A DNA stretch of 64,000 bases from Myotis daubentonii (GCF_963259705.1 NC_081861.1:64337623-64401622), one strand, 5' to 3'. Shown: positions 1 through 12,157, numbered from the stretch's first letter. Numbers and translations: made by a program. Notes: generated by a model from the sequence alone, not told the origin.

Positions 1-1047
1 GATCAAGGGTTCAGTGGAAGGAGTTTTGGAGTCAAGGTATCAGAGAATGTCAGAGGGAAAAGTAAGAAGTGGTGGTTAAAAATTAGAACATTTGAAATTA
101 AAATTATGGAGTTATTTTAGTTCTTGTAACACTAAGGTTAAAGGTATACTAGTAACTATGGGATAAACTGAATGGGGTAGGCTGCAGGACCAGATCGCAG
201 GAGGAAAGGGTGTCCAGGAATTGAGAGGCCAGTTTATTGGAATGATCTCCTAGGTGAATATTTAAGTCTCCAGGCATGCTAGTAGTCAGTGTTTGATGGT
301 GACAGTGAGACTGGAGCTAAAGAAATGAGGGAGAGTGAGCTGGGGATCTGCAGACCACACAAGGGAGTGGGTGTTTTATGGGAACAAAGACTGTGATCCC
401 AAAGAGTCTAGAGATGGTGATGAGGAAGAAAATCACAGCTACTCCATACCCTTGCTCCATGAAATGAGTATTATGGGAACAGAACCGCCACCTACATAGC
501 CTGCTTTTGTTTGTTTTTCTGAAAACATCTTATTTGTAATTGAGTTGCTGAAATACAGCATTCCACAACCTTCAATCAAAGGACACTAAAAACACTCAGA
601 TTAAAAATTGAGAATATGTCTCCAGATGAGGCATTGATGTTTTCCTCATACAAGGCAGATTCATATATGTAAAAATAGGATTTGTTGGTGAGCTTTCAGA
701 GTTATTGGTGAGGCAATTAAGTGCTTGTAGGGAATCTTCCTAGTAGAAGAAGGCTCTGCCTTTCAGAAAGTACAGTGACTTCCAGCAAACTGATTGGTTA
801 GCTTTGCCCTCCTGTGACAAGGCTCTCCTAGGGATTTGAGCTAAAGGATTTTTTGCCTTTTAGGTAAATTTACCTGTGAGCCCTGGGTGATGGTATTTAA
901 CTTTCAGGGTATCTTAACTGCAATCCTTCTCTCTGAGTAGCAATTCTGGTATAAACCTCAGACTGGCTTCCCAAACATCAGTCCTGTCTACAGCTGAAGT
1001 TCTATTGTTTCTAGTTTTTTACCCTTTTGTTTTTAAATATTTCTTCT
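1..1047. other. Unassigned AT-rich sequence
   Basis: No coding exon, RNA gene or recognisable repeat was seen in this stretch. It may be ancient, decayed repeat or unique intergenic/intronic DNA. Confidence 0.4.
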
Positions 1048-1055
1048 ATTTATAT

Positions 1056-1543
1056 CAGTGGTTCCCAACCTTTTTTTTTTTTTTTTTTTGGCCATGTCTC
1101 ACTTAAGCATCTCTAAAAACCTGATGCCCTCCCTGTGACATATAATTTTTATTATTCAAAAAGTGAACTATTCATGTGGAGGAAGCCTAAAAGGCCATTA
1201 ACTTGGTCTAAACAAGCTTCCAAAGAACATGGCATCCTGAAAGAGAAAAATAAAAGAACAAAAAGACAATTGAAGTACTGAGGAAGAAATCACTAAGAAA
1301 TTGTTAAAAATTAATAATAATATGAAGTGATATGAAAAAATAGCAAATAAAGTTTCAAAACATGTAATAGAGAACTGAAATGCATAAATATGTCACAATA
1401 TATATTTATATACTGTATATGAGGCCCCTAGAGCCATAAGAAATGCAAAAAAAAATCACTGTTACTAAATCATTCTCCAACTGCCCCTCTTAAAAATAAA
1501 ATTGCCCCCCTGTGGGGTGTGTGCCCCACATTGGGAACCACTG
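1056..1543. mobile_element. Non-autonomous hAT transposon (488 bp)
   Basis: The ends are inverted repeats: CAGTGGTTCCCAACC at the left and GTTGGGAACCACTG at the right. Flanking 8-mers ATTTATAT (1048-1055) and ATTTAGAT (1544-1551) match at 7 of 8 positions, the target-site duplication length of hAT elements. The interior starts with an 18-base T run and has no transposase frame, so it would have been mobilised in trans. Confidence 0.88.
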
Positions 1544-1810
1544 ATTTAGATACAGGAGTTTTTTTTGGACCTTTGTGTTAGCTCACTAGGATTGTGAGGG
1601 TTGTGTTGTTATTATTTTCTGAAGATGTCTTATGTCTTTATTTACTGAGTAGTATTTTATCTTATTTATTTTTAAATATTTGGGTATATTTTTATTGTTG
1701 ATAGTATGACAGATATCTCCCATTTCCACCCTTTTACTCTCTCTCCTCCCAGCCCCTACCCACCCCTCAAGGTATTCACTACCCTGTTGCCCATGTCCAT
1801 GGGATATGCA

Positions 1811-2034
1811 TATCTATATATCTATATCTATATCTATACCTATACCTCTATCTATATCTATATCTATATCTATATCTATATCTATATCTATATCTATATC
1901 TATATCTATATCTATATCTATATCTATATCTATATCATCTATATCTATATCTATATCTATATCTATATCTATATCTATATCTATATCTATATCTATATCT
2001 ATATCTATATCTATATCTATATCATCTATATCTA

Positions 2035-2073
<39 letters not shown>

Positions 2074-2085
2074 ATATATATATAA
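1811..2085. repeat. (TATATC)n / (CTAT)n microsatellite, ~275 bp
   Basis: A long run of TATATC hexamers is broken by two short ATCATC interruptions, followed by about ten CTAT tetramers and a short (TA) run. It generates long Tyr/Ile- and Ser/Ile-repeat open frames that are not genes. It ends where Helitron 3' sequence begins. Confidence 0.97.
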
Positions 2086-2297
2086 GCAAAGTGACCAGAA
2101 TGCCGGAACGACCAGAACAACGGGTTGCTTTGATGCGCACTGAGGCCCTGATCAACCCCCCAACCCCGATCAGGGGCGGGGCTGACTGGATGACCACCCG
2201 TGGCCCCTCCCCCCAGCTTGCCTGGCCCCGATCCACCCCAATCAGGGTGGGCCGGCCAAACCCCACCCATGCACCAATTCCTGCACCGGGCCTCTAG
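2086..2297 (+). mobile_element. Helitron (HeliBat-type) 3' fragment
   Basis: The sequence ends with CACCGGGCCTCTAG at 2297 followed by T, the HeliBat 3' terminus. Upstream are typical HeliBat GC-rich segments (CCCCGATCAGG, GGCCGGCCAAACCCC). The usual 5' end TC-TATATAATAAAAG is absent; the left side runs straight into the microsatellite. Confidence 0.85.
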
Positions 2298-2751
2298 TAG
2301 ATATATAAGCTCTTTGGTTTATCTCTTTTCATCCCCCCAATCCCACATCAAGGTATGTCAGTCTGTTCCATGCCTCCATGCTTTGGGTCTTATTTGTTGG
2401 TCAATTCATTTTGTTCATTAGATTCCACAAATAAGTGACATCATGTGATACTTGTCTTTATCACATTGGCTTATTTCACTTAGCGTAATATTTTCCAGGT
2501 CCATCCATGCTGTACCAAAAGGTAAGAGATCCCTTTATTTTACTGCTGCATAGTGTTCCATAGTGTAAATGTCCCACAGCTTTTTTATCCACTCATCTAC
2601 TGATGGGCACTTGGGCTGTTTCCAAATCTTAGTTATTGTAAATAACACTGCTATGGACAGAGGGGTGCATATGTTCTTTCTAATTGCTGTTTCGGTATTT
2701 TTAGGATGTATTTTATCTTATTTTAATTTATCCCCTTCCCCCCCTACTCTT

Positions 2752-2970
2752 TTTTTAAATATATTTTATTGATTTTTTACAGAGAGGAAGGGAGAGGGAT
2801 AGAGAGCTAGAAACATCGATGAGAGAGAAGCATCGATCAGCTGCCTCCTACATACCTCCTACTGGGGATGTGCCTGCAACCAAGGTACATGCCCTTGACT
2901 GGAATTGAACCTGGGACCCTTCAGTCCCCAGGTTGACGCTCTATCCAGTGAGCCAAACTGGCTATGGCCC
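2752..2970 (-). mobile_element. VES SINE, minus strand
   Basis: The A/T-rich tail is at the left, then the AGAGAGGAAGGGAGAGGGAT region, and the tRNA-like head with its B-box counterpart at the right, ending near GGCTATGGCC. The flanks CCCCCTACTCTTTT and CCCCCTTTACTCTTTT look like a slightly diverged target duplication. VES are tRNA-derived, Pol III-type SINEs of vespertilionid bats. Confidence 0.92.
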
Positions 2971-3025
2971 CCTTTACTCTTTTATTTGTTACTGTGAAAT
3001 GGGGAATGTAAAAGGTAGAGGGTGA

Positions 3026-3169
3026 GCCCTAGCTGGGTAACACAGTTGGTTGGAGGGTCATCCCCACATGTCAAGGTTGTGGGTTCAATACTGGGTCAGG
3101 GCATATACAAGAATCAACCACCAAATGCATAAATAAGTGAAACGACAAATCAATGTTTCTCTCTCTCTA

Positions 3170-3213
<44 letters not shown>

Positions 3214-3229
3214 ATCAATACTTTTCTTT
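3026..3229 (+). mobile_element. VES-related SINE, plus strand
   Basis: The tRNA-like head (AGCCCTAGCTGGGTAACAC...) is followed by GGTTCAATACTGGGTCAGG and a (CT)n tail at 3173-3206. AAAGGTAGAGGGTGA (from about 3011) and AAAGGCAGAGTGTGA (from about 3230) form a probable target duplication. Confidence 0.88.
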
Positions 3230-3938
3230 AAAGGCAGAGTGTGAAGGAAGGACAAAACATGATTCAGTCAGTGGAAACCATGTGCCATATATTTTTCCCT
3301 CTGATTAGTTCTTCAAAGATTCTTCCTGAACCTCCAAAGAGGCTTCCCTAGGCAAGTTTTCTTCTCTGTAAAGTTTACTTACTAGTAGGTACTTAGTAGT
3401 AATGGATTTCCTTATTTAGATGAGTCAGGAGAACGATAGCCATAATCCCTGGAACAATCAGTTTTCTTTTCAGGAGGTATTCAGAACTTCTGTGAGGAGA
3501 TACCAAACTAAAAACCATGGCAATTGATAAACGTATCCAGCTGTTCCCGGACTGTGTTTTTGAGCAGCCCATGGCACAGATGGAGAAGGAAGTAAGAGAA
3601 AAAATTAACCAAGAGAGATTCTGTAATGATATTATGGCAGGTTTTATACAAGAGAAGTGCCATGTAGTTTTAAACATCCTTTGAGACAAAACAATAGGAG
3701 ATATAATTGCATGACTATAACTTAGTTTTTGAAATTTCCTTCTTGCTGGCTTGTCTTTAGGATGAACTCACCTGAAAAACAGATTCAAAAGAATTATACT
3801 TTTGTGTAGGACTTTCAATTCTTTTATATTATCATCTTTAATAAGAAGAACCTTGGTATGGTTAGAATTATCTTCAGTGAAGAGTTTTAGAAGGGTGGTT
3901 GATTCTCATGTTACCTCTCTGCCTCAGGATATCTTTCT
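3230..3938. other. No recognised repeat or gene
   Basis: Apart from the 55-codon frame listed at 3518 nothing was identified. A longer minus-strand frame (3393-3689) overlaps it and looks like a shadow. Confidence 0.35.
3518..3685 (+). other. Short unassigned open frame (55 codons)
   Basis: An ATG-started frame of 55 codons ends in TGA at about 3683. Its predicted product is charged and helix-prone, with an Asp-Lys-Arg start and a Glu/Lys-rich middle. An in-frame TGA lies about six codons upstream of the ATG, and a CAG after a pyrimidine-rich run lies near 3473. I do not recognise a family. Length alone does not separate it from chance. Confidence 0.15.
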
Positions 3939-3975
3939 TTAAAAAAAATTTTAAATTAATTTTTAGATAGAGAGG

Positions 3976-4027
<52 letters not shown>

Positions 4028-4160
4028 TCAATCAGCTGACTCCCACAAAAGCCCCAACAGGGGATTGAACCTGCAACCCAGGCATGACTTGGAATCGGAC
4101 CGAGGACCTTTTGGTGCACAAGACGATGCTCAACCGAGTCACACCAGCCAGGCCCCTCTT
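3939..4160 (-). mobile_element. VES SINE, minus strand
   Basis: The tail is at the left, then an (AG)n run (3981-4022), AAACATCAATCAGCTG, and the tRNA-like head ending CACACCAGCCAGGCCC. GATATCTTTCT (3928-3938) and GATATCGTTCT (4161-4171) are a target duplication with one mismatch. Confidence 0.9.
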
Positions 4161-4171
4161 GATATCGTTCT

Positions 4172-5064
4172 GTGATTAAAACCTGAATATAATTCTAGAC
4201 TGCAAAATAGGACCGCCTATTGCTCCCCGATCATCTTTAGACCCCATTCTTCTCAGAACAAGAGGAACAAGATATCCTAGAGGGCTGCAAAAGGTCACTG
4301 ATAAGTATGTTAGCTTGAGGCCTTGGCATTCATTCGCCCAATAAAAAGATTTTTTTTACCCCAGTAAACTTGCAAAATTCCAACCCAAGTTCTATTTCAC
4401 TGCTCCACCAGGAACTCTTGTTTCAGCTGTGAATCTGTTCATGTCAACAGTTGCAACATCTCAAAACATCATCTCTGTTTTTTCCCCCAACCTACTTTTG
4501 CTGATAGTCTTCTGGACCCTCAAGTCTTTTCTTCCCTCATCCATTTTCATTCTGAGAATTATTGAAGTCTCAGTCTTTACAGTCTACGGACTACTCATTG
4601 CCTCCCTTTACTCCTTCAATAGACTCATTTCAAATGGCTGTAGATTTGACAATCAAGAAATTGCCCAAATATAGGTAGATGAGTTAGACCTGTCCAGAAG
4701 TAGTTGTTAGCAATAACAAACTCATGGTATCACTTATTTTTAAAAATCTAATATTTGACATGTAAATGATTTCATTTTAATATCCTTAGACTTTTAAACA
4801 ATGAACAAACTGACCACCTGACAAAGTAATATGGCAGATTAATAATATTGATTTCTATAATGCTAAATGGGTAATTTCTAAGTTATCTGGTATTTACAAT
4901 GATAACTCATTTATTTCCATTCAGATTCTTCTCACTGATAAAATAGACATGATAAATCTCAACTTACATATTAATATCTGTCTATGAACACAGATATGGA
5001 TATACCAGTCATCTGTCCATATGAAACTTTTGGATTTTCTTTAGCTAATATTTTGGGTGTCTAC
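4172..5064. other. No recognised repeat or gene
   Basis: Ordinary AT-rich sequence. The 81-codon frame at 4429-4674 shows no family features and was not called. Confidence 0.35.
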
Positions 5065-5290
5065 TGATGAGAAGCATGATGTTAAGCCATTTACAATTAC
5101 AGTCTCACATAATTATCCTACTGCTTTATTAGCTATGAGGTAGATGATTTTATTCTTATTTTATAGAAGAGGCAATTGAGGTTGAGAAATTAAATATCTT
5201 AAGCAAGGTTACACAGCTCAAGGAAAATCTCAAATAGAAAGTGAGACCCAAATCTGTCTGTTTTAAGCCCATGCTTATTTCACTATACCC
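5065..5290 (+). repeat. MIR SINE (ancient)
   Basis: The MIR core is recognisable: TTATTTTATAGAAGAGGCAA, then GGTTACACAGCTCAAGG, then AGACCCAAATCTGTCTG. It is heavily diverged, as expected for a repeat shared across mammals. Confidence 0.75.
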
Positions 5291-6074
5291 ACCCTCTGGC
5301 CTACCTGAAAATTAGAGACTACTAGATTTCTGGGACCAAAAATGACACTGCTAAAACTTCAACTATAACACACCTGGACATGAACTATGGCTCCCCTAAC
5401 AGCCACAGCTCTGGAGACACCCATCAAAGGAAAGGCTAAATTTACTAAATCCAGTTTATATGAAATAGCAATGACTTAATTCCATAGGGATGGTAGATAA
5501 AATTCAGACAACCAGGTAAGTTTGAATTTCAGGTAAATGTTTATTTTTTATATAAGTATGGCCCATATGCAATATTTAGTGCATACTTATGCTGGAAAAT
5601 ATTATCCCTTGGTTATGTAAAATTAAAATTTAACTGGAATTCTGTGTTTTATTTGCTAATCTGGTAATCCTGTGAATAAGGCAATTGTAAGTAGAGCTTC
5701 CTAATGCAGGATGCCAGTTAGTGTTTCCCTTGAGTCTTAGAAAAACAGCCTTGATATGAAACATAGTGATTGGATAATGTTATCAGTGTTGTGCTTTTAA
5801 GTGGGTAAATGATTTTGTTTCGAGAGGAGGGCAATAAATTTAAGAACATCCTGATCTTTTCCGTTATACAGAATTATTTGAAAATCTGCTACACATAGTT
5901 TCTGAAATCAATTTCTTGTATATTCTGGCGCATACAATGTAGCATCATTGTACCTGAATTTTAGGGTAAAATTCACTGATGAAACTAAACTATTGGAAAA
6001 AGAAAATAATATTTTGTGAGCCATGTTGTTTTGCCACTCCATGATGAAACAGTGAACTAGAAAAAAGCATTGAC
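5291..6074. other. No recognised repeat or gene
   Basis: AT-rich sequence in which I identify nothing specific. Confidence 0.35.
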
Positions 6075-6300
6075 CTTGAGTAAGAAAATCTGAGTCCTGC
6101 TCCCAGCTGTCACTTACTAGGCAAGTGACCTAGGAAAAGTTGTCTATCCTCTCTGAACTTCACATTTTTATTTATATAATAGGGGTAATTTTTGTCTAGT
6201 TTGCTTCACATAGTCGTTAACAAGCCTAAATGAGATAATAGATACATAGGATTCTGTAAGTTGTAAAGCACTATTTAAATTGTAAATAATTAGCTTTAAA
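6075..6300 (+). repeat. MIR SINE (ancient)
   Basis: Recognisable MIR tRNA-derived and core segments: CTGTCACTTACTAGGCAAGT, CTCTCTGAACTTCACATTTT, and AAATGAGATAATAGATACAT. Confidence 0.75.
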
Positions 6301-6559
6301 TGTCAAGTAATTATGACATTGAAAATACTAATAATTAATCAATTATGTGCCTTTCAGAGAAACTTGTTTGTTTTCTGATTGTCTTTGGCAGCAAGAAAAT
6401 ATTTAATTGCTATGTGATGAACTATTCTGGTATTTTGTGCCTATGTAAGACTAGTTGAAATTAACTTGTTCCAAGCTGAGTAAAGGTAATTTATACAGTC
6501 CTGAGTGATGATGTGAAATTATGTGAATCTGGATTATGCAATCACATATATATAACATA
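6301..6559. other. No recognised repeat or gene
   Basis: AT-rich sequence between a MIR and the Helitron pair, ending in a short (TA) run at the Helitron junction. Confidence 0.35.
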
Positions 6560-7432
6560 CTAGAGGCCCGGTGCACAAAAATTTGTGCACTCAGGGGGGA
6601 GGGGGAGTCCCTCAGCCCGGCCTGTGCCCTCTCGCAGTGTGGGACCCCTCGGGAGATAACGACCTGCTGGCTTAGGCCTGCTCCCAGGTGGCAGAGGGCA
6701 GGCCCAATCCCTAGGTGCAGCCCCTGGTCGGGCTCAGAGCAGGGCCAATTGGGGAGTTGGGGCACTGCCCCATCATGCACAGAGCAGGGAGATTGGGAGG
6801 TTGTGATGCCACCCTCAGTCACGCTCAGGGTAGGGCCGATTGGGGGGTTGGGGCACCGTCCCCTGTCACACTCAAGGCAGGGTCGATGGGGAGGTTGCGG
6901 CGCCGCCCCCTGTCATGCACAGAGCAGGGCCAATCAGGGGGTTGGGGCACTGCCCCCTGTCACTCACAGAGCAGGGCCCATCAGGGGGACTGGGGCTCTG
7001 TACCTTGTCACGCACAGAGCAGGGCCAATCAGGGGGTTGGGGCACTGCCCCCTGTCACGCACAGAGTAGGGCCCATCAGGGGGTTGGGGCACCACCTTCT
7101 ATCACCCACAGAGCAGGGCTGATCAGGGGGTTGGGGCACCACCACTCTCACACTCAGGGCAGGGCCGATGGGGAGGTTATGGCTCTACCCCATCACACAC
7201 AGAGCAGGGCCCGTGGGGGGGGGTGGGGAGCTTCCCCCCATCAGGCACAGAGCAGGGCTGCTCAGGGGGTTGGGGCGCCTTCCCCTGTCATGAACCGAGC
7301 AGGATGGATAGGGAGGTTGTGGCCCCACCCCCTGTCACACACAGAGCCGCAGGGCAATCAGGGGGTTTGGGCGCTGCCCCCTGTCACACTGATCCCAGTG
7401 CTGGGAGGCATATTACCCTTTTACTATATAGG
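6560..7432 (-). mobile_element. HeliBat-type Helitron, minus strand, with internal minisatellite
   Basis: Read on the minus strand it starts TC-like (CCTATATAGTAAAAGGGTAA) near 7432 and ends at CTAG (6560-6563), preceded by the GTGCAC-AAATT-GTGCAC hairpin and GGGCCTCTAG. The interior is dominated by a ~47-bp tandem array (6738-7390). There is no Rep/helicase coding sequence, so it is non-autonomous. The next Helitron abuts it without spacer at 7433. Confidence 0.92.
6738..7390. repeat. ~47-bp minisatellite, about 14 copies, inside a Helitron
   Basis: The unit contains AGAGCAGGGCCAATCAGGGG, then GTTGGGGCACTGCCCCCTGT, then CAC(A/G)CAC. Units start near 6738, 6782, 6830, 6874, 6920, 6967, 7015, 7062, 7109, 7155, 7200, 7248, 7296 and 7342. 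The unit is nearly stop-free in all plus frames, which is why several 130-200-codon frames overlap here; none is a gene. Confidence 0.9.
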
Positions 7433-7942
7433 GTAGAGGCCTGGTGCATGGGTGGGGCCGGCTGGTTTGCCCTGAAGGGTGTCCTTGATCAGGGTGGGGG
7501 TCCCCACTGGGGTGCCTGGCCAGTCTGGTGAGGGGCTGAGGGCTGTTTTCAGGCTGGGAGTGACTGAAGTTCCCAACCGCTCCTTTTTTTCTTTTTCTTT
7601 TTTTTATTCTGGGCCAGCTTTAGCTTGAGGCTTGGCTCCAGCTCTGAGGCCTCGGCTAAAAGTAGGTTTCTGGCCTTTGCATACAATGTTGCGAATCTGC
7701 TGGCCGAAGTCCCACGGTATCTGTTACAGTGTTTGAAACTGCAGGCTCAGAGGCCTGCAGCCGCAGGTGGGGAATGTTGGTTTCCTCCGTCACTGAAGCA
7801 AGCAAGCCTCATGTTAGTTTCAAGCTGCCTGGCTGCTGGCAGGCATCTTGGCTGACAGTTAATTTGCATATCTCGCTGATTAGCCAATGGGAAGGGTAGC
7901 GGTCGTACACCAATTACCATGTTTCTCTTTTATTAGTGTAGA
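7433..7942 (-). mobile_element. HeliBat-type Helitron, minus strand, with possible captured host segment
   Basis: It begins (C>G)TAGAGGCCTGGTGCATG at 7433, immediately after the preceding Helitron, and ends TTTTATTAGTGTAGA at 7942, the minus-strand 5' TC terminus. The segment 7565-7860 is unlike the usual HeliBat interior. Read on the minus strand it begins just after CCAAGATG and contains TGACGGAGG, reminiscent of a host promoter/first-exon segment. Gene capture is known for bat Helitrons; the source gene here is not identified. Confidence 0.85.
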
Positions 7943-8289
7943 TATGTGCTCACGAAAGTGTGCCAAACACTGCCAGTGACATGGTGTATGATGATGGTAT
8001 AATAAGTCTTGAAAATAATGTTGAAGCAATTTTATTCAGTGACTGGATGACATTCCATTAAAATATTGTCATAAAAATTTATCAAAAAGGAAAATCTCAA
8101 GTTTCTTTGATGATTAAGGAAGCTGATCCCCTGTCAATTTAAATCAGTTTGTAATAGCAATACTTTCAGTTATTAGAGTTGATTTACATCTCCCTTATTG
8201 CACATATACATACATGGAAGGTACCAAGAAAATCACCCTTATGTCATTGTCAGAGCATGCAGCAGGAGCCCTGCATGAGCTCTGGTGCC
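7943..8289. other. No recognised repeat or gene
   Basis: AT-rich sequence without recognised features. Confidence 0.35.
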
Positions 8290-8870
8290 CTGAGCTGTTC
8301 TGAGTCCATATATTCTAGATTCTTCCTGACTACCCAGGGCTAGTTCTTCTTTGAACCCTGCCCACTGTACTAACTGTTGGGAACATAGTCCATGTTCCTC
8401 CTTTATCCTCTGCTCACTAGTTACAGCTGTTGGGTCTGAGCCCCTCTGCCTGGGGCTGGACCTCCTAGGACGCCAGGTCTCAGACGGAGAAGCCATGAGA
8501 GGTTGTGGGTATATAAGAATGAGTCTTTGTTGCTGAAACCAGTGGCCATGTAGCCATCAGACAAGAGCAGTCCTCACAGCAAAGTCCACACAGGCAGGCC
8601 GCCGGACACCGGCTGGTGAACATACATCTTCCCCATAAAGCAGCATCAGTCTCTGTACCCACAGCTATTACCTGGGCAGCCACATGCTGCCTCCTAGACT
8701 CACCGCCTCACATCGTAGCAGTAGCTGAGCTCTCCAGCTCAACAGCTTCTCCTGTCTCTCCTGCCCAGCTGCTCTCTCCAGCAGACTTCTTCTCACTCCC
8801 GCCTTAGCCTACTCCAGCCAACTAGCTGGTCAGTAACCTACTGTTATAGCGTTTAGACAAAGAAGGCTTT
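8290..8870 (+). mobile_element. LTR-like sequence (tentative)
   Basis: This GC-richer block, unlike its surroundings, contains a TATA-like GGTATATAAGAATGAG at about 8508 followed by a CA-rich leader with many short CAG/CTG words, as in an LTR U3-R-U5. No terminal TG/CA pair with a target duplication was found, so the family and limits are uncertain. Confidence 0.3.
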
Positions 8871-10813
8871 GTGCCAATAGTGACCTCAATCATATTGGCT
8901 ACTGAAGGGCACAGTGTACTGTGTGACCTTGCACCCGCTCATGGTATCTCGGCTTAGGATTCCCAGGCTCAGAGTCCTTGAACATCCTGCCTGGTCACAT
9001 GCCCAGAGAAGCCTTTGGCCATTCTGGTGTATTGATAACAAGGCCTCTGTGCTCCCATCGGCCTTGACTATCCGGGGATCTGGCATGGTTCCCACAGTCA
9101 TGACATCTATTTCTATGATTTAGGACTCCTACTAGAATATTGCATTCAATATCTATTGATTTCATAATGGAAACAAAGCTGCTGAAAGCAAGCAGAGGCA
9201 GGTGCTTCATGGTGCTACATGTTAAAGAATAATCAGTCTGTTTTAGCTAAACCTTTTTTGTAAAGCCATTGGACTTCTCTGTCTCTCTCTGTCTCCCCTC
9301 CTCCAATTTTAAATGTTTTTTTCTTTTAATGAGTATGCTTGTTGCACATTAAAATGAAAACTTAAGGATCACGAGTCTTTTCACCACAATTAATTCTCAT
9401 ATCGGTTTCCAGCAATATTTTGAGATTTATTCTCAAATATTTTAATGTAATCTTTGAAACTCATAGGATGTTTAGTCTCCATGATTTCATGACAGTGATA
9501 TATAGATTTGTATCAAAGACTTGCTGTCAGATACAAATCAAAAGGTAATTTTTAATAGGGTTGTTTAATCTTGATCCTTTTTTTCTCACATGAAAGCATT
9601 GAAATGTCCCTTTTAAGGCATCCCATTAACTACAATCTGCTTGGAAACATGACAGACTTAAAAGGGGTCATTGCAGCATTGACCTAATTATGAACTTTCT
9701 TCTTTTATCAAAGTATTTTTAGGTTTGATTATTTGGTCCCATTAAACCTCAATGAAAAGTTAGATATTTTCCCCTGTTCTATGTTATTGCAAATTTCCTA
9801 CATTTTTAATTCTATTTTCAGAATGGATTCTCATATTGCCAATAGCCAGACTTCAGTTTAATACATTATTGATTATCTGCAGATACTGATCTGAGATCCA
9901 GCAATGTTCAGGTCGAAGAACTTTATTTTCAGCACCAAAGACCACCTTCCTCCCTTTTATTTCAAGGCATCTGCGTCCCTTCCCTTTCCTTGGCTCAGAA
10001 GCTGATCTCACTTTCTTTTCCCTTTACTAGCTAATATTAAGAGGGTCATCTGATGGTTTTCCCAGGATTATTTGCCTTTTGGAGTTCGACACCAGGAAGA
10101 AAACTAAAGATGCACACAGGCACACAGAGATTTTCATGTAATTGATTAGTGTTTCCTCCATGGTATCAAATGTTCCCCTTTAAATATTTTAAACATTTTT
10201 CCTAATTATAGATATAAGTCCTACGCACTCTGAAAAATACAAAAACACAGGAAAGTGAAATTTTTCTTTAATCATAGTACTCAGAGAGAACTACTTTCAC
10301 ATTGTAGTACATCACTTTGACTTCTCTGTCTTCCTGTTGCTTCCTGTCTCCTAGATTAAAATGTGCATCATTTTGCATATTAAAATATTTTTTCATTAAA
10401 CATTACACTGTATTTTTATTTTATTATATACTCTTTGAAATTCACTAATAGCTAAAAAACATGCCACATTATGATTGCATAAGTTTAAAACTAATATGCC
10501 AAACCTGGGTATTTGTGTCGCTTCCAATGTTTAGCATCATAGAAAATCTCTCATTAGAGCTTGTGGATAAATCCTTGATCTCCTCACTGATTGAATTCCA
10601 AAATTTGGAATTATTTACTAAAGTTATGGATCTTTTTGAGGCTGTGAAAAAGCGTGTGTGTTTCATTGCAGTCTGCCCTCACTAGGATTGAATGCATTTT
10701 TTTAAAAAAAAAACAAAAAACTCATGGATTTGACAGATTAAGATGAATTACAAATATTTTCTCCTTTTTAATTATATGTGTTGATGTATGGAAGTTTTAA
10801 AGTTAGATGGTCA
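8871..10813. other. No recognised repeat or gene
   Basis: AT-rich sequence, with a slightly GC-richer part at 8930-9120. Nothing specific was identified. The open frames here are short and overlap on both strands. Confidence 0.35.
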
Positions 10814-11006
10814 CCCTGGTCAGCGTAGCTCAATTGGGTTGGCGTCATCTGTGCACTAAAAGGTTTCCGGTTGAATTCCCAGTCAGGGCATATGCCCACT
10901 TTTCAGGCTTGATCCCCAGTAGGGGGCATGCAGGAGGCAGCCAATCGATGTTTCTCACATCTATGTTTTTCTCTCCCTTTCTCTCTTTGTAAAAATAAAT
11001 CAATAG
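10814..11006 (+). mobile_element. VES SINE with perfect 14-bp target duplication
   Basis: AAGTTAGATGGTCA occurs at 10800-10813 and again at 11007-11020. Between them lies a tRNA-like head (CAGCGTAGCTCAATTGG, B-box-like GGTTGAATTCCC) and a short CT-rich body ending AATAAATCAATAG. A perfect TSD indicates L1-mediated insertion of moderate age. Confidence 0.95.
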
Positions 11007-11269
11007 AAGTTAGATGGTCAACCTATAGATCATCTCCTGTTAGGTTTCTTCTATTCTTTTTATGTTTCAAAAAATATCCATTCTGACTGAGATAAGTTAA
11101 TTTCAACCCATATTTTTTTTTTTAGTTATTATAGAGTTTCAGGATATGCACTTTTTTTTTCAAAATACAATGAGCTTTATAAAAATTAAAACAAGTTCAT
11201 TTTGACATATTCAGAAAAATTATAAAAGTATAAAGAAAAAAGTAAAAAATGAACCTGATTCCTACCTGT

Positions 11270-11520
11270 GCATTTATTCAACAAATACTACACATGCACT
11301 ATGTGGCAGGACAACGAGCAGGTCCCTGCTCTTGCTGAACATATAATCTAACAAGGAAGCACAGGGGTAAATACCATTTACAGGGTGTGTCCTTAACAAC
11401 AGCATATAACCCAGGTTTCCATGAGGAAGTTATAGTTAATCTGAGAAATGATGGGTGAGAATTTCTTAGCAATGTAAGAGTGTTTCAAGGCAGAGAGAAT
11501 GGTGCAAGAGGATGTCTGAA
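11270..11520 (-). repeat. L2 LINE 3' fragment, minus strand
   Basis: ATTTATTCAACAAATACTAC, CACTATGTGGCAGGACA and CCCTGCTCTTGCTGAACAT are diverged forms of the 3' end of L2 read in reverse. Confidence 0.65.
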
Positions 11521-11522
11521 GC

Positions 11523-11654
11523 TAGGGTGTGACTCAATTGGTTGAGCATCATCCCATGCAGTGGTCAGGGCACATGCCTGGCTTGCAGGCTAGATCCTTG
11601 GTATGGGGGTGGGGGTGCGGGAAGCAGCCAATCAATACTTTTCTCTCACATTTA

Positions 11655-11714
<60 letters not shown>

Positions 11715-11765
11715 TCCCTGTCTCTTGCTTTCTCTCTCTCTTTCTAAAAATTAATAAAAATATTT
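11523..11765 (+). mobile_element. VES SINE with long (TC)n tract
   Basis: tRNA-like head at 11523-11600, CAGGGCACATGCCTGGCTTG, GCAGCCAATCAATACTTTTC, then (TC)n at 11659-11712 and an A/T-rich tail. Confidence 0.88.
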
Positions 11766-12028
11766 AAAAAAATAAGATAGCCAATGTTTAATAGCTGATG
11801 ATGAGACCAATGAGAGATAAAAGGGCCTCCTTGGAAGCATTGTCATAGCTATCTTTTAATATACATTGTTGTACGTTTGTCTAGTTCTTTAGATGAGATT
11901 TATGGAAGTGGAAGTTCTTACTTCAGACATTAGATATATAATATAAAATTTCTCTCCACAATTTTGTACTCATTTAACCCTCTAACTAACAGTGTACTGT
12001 TTCTCAACACCATTATCAATCTCACATA

Positions 12029-12157
12029 CAGGGTGGAACAAAAGTAGTTTTACAGGTGTTCATATAGAAAATAATTCAATAATTAATAATAATATAATAA
12101 TAATAAACTCTGTGTTTCATGGACTCATAACTGGAAAATTACTTTTGCCCCACCCTG
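12029..12157. mobile_element. Mariner-type MITE (129 bp)
   Basis: The termini are inverted repeats: CAGGGTGGAACAAAAGTAG at the left and TACTTTTGCCCCACCCTG at the right, flanked by TA on both sides (12027-12028, 12158-12159), the Tc1/mariner target duplication. The short AT-rich interior has no coding capacity. Confidence 0.9.

Larger units (their letters stand above)
1690..2700 (-). mobile_element. L1 3'-end fragment, minus strand, interrupted
   Basis: The stretches 1690-1810 and 2300-2700 resemble the 3' UTR of bat L1 elements read on the minus strand (TTTTTATTGTTGATAGTAT followed by C-rich sequence, then a GTTCATTAGATTCCACA-type segment). The same 3' end recurs at 15,560 and 46,105. A hexanucleotide microsatellite and a Helitron fragment lie inside it. 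No ORF2 coding sequence is kept. Confidence 0.7.
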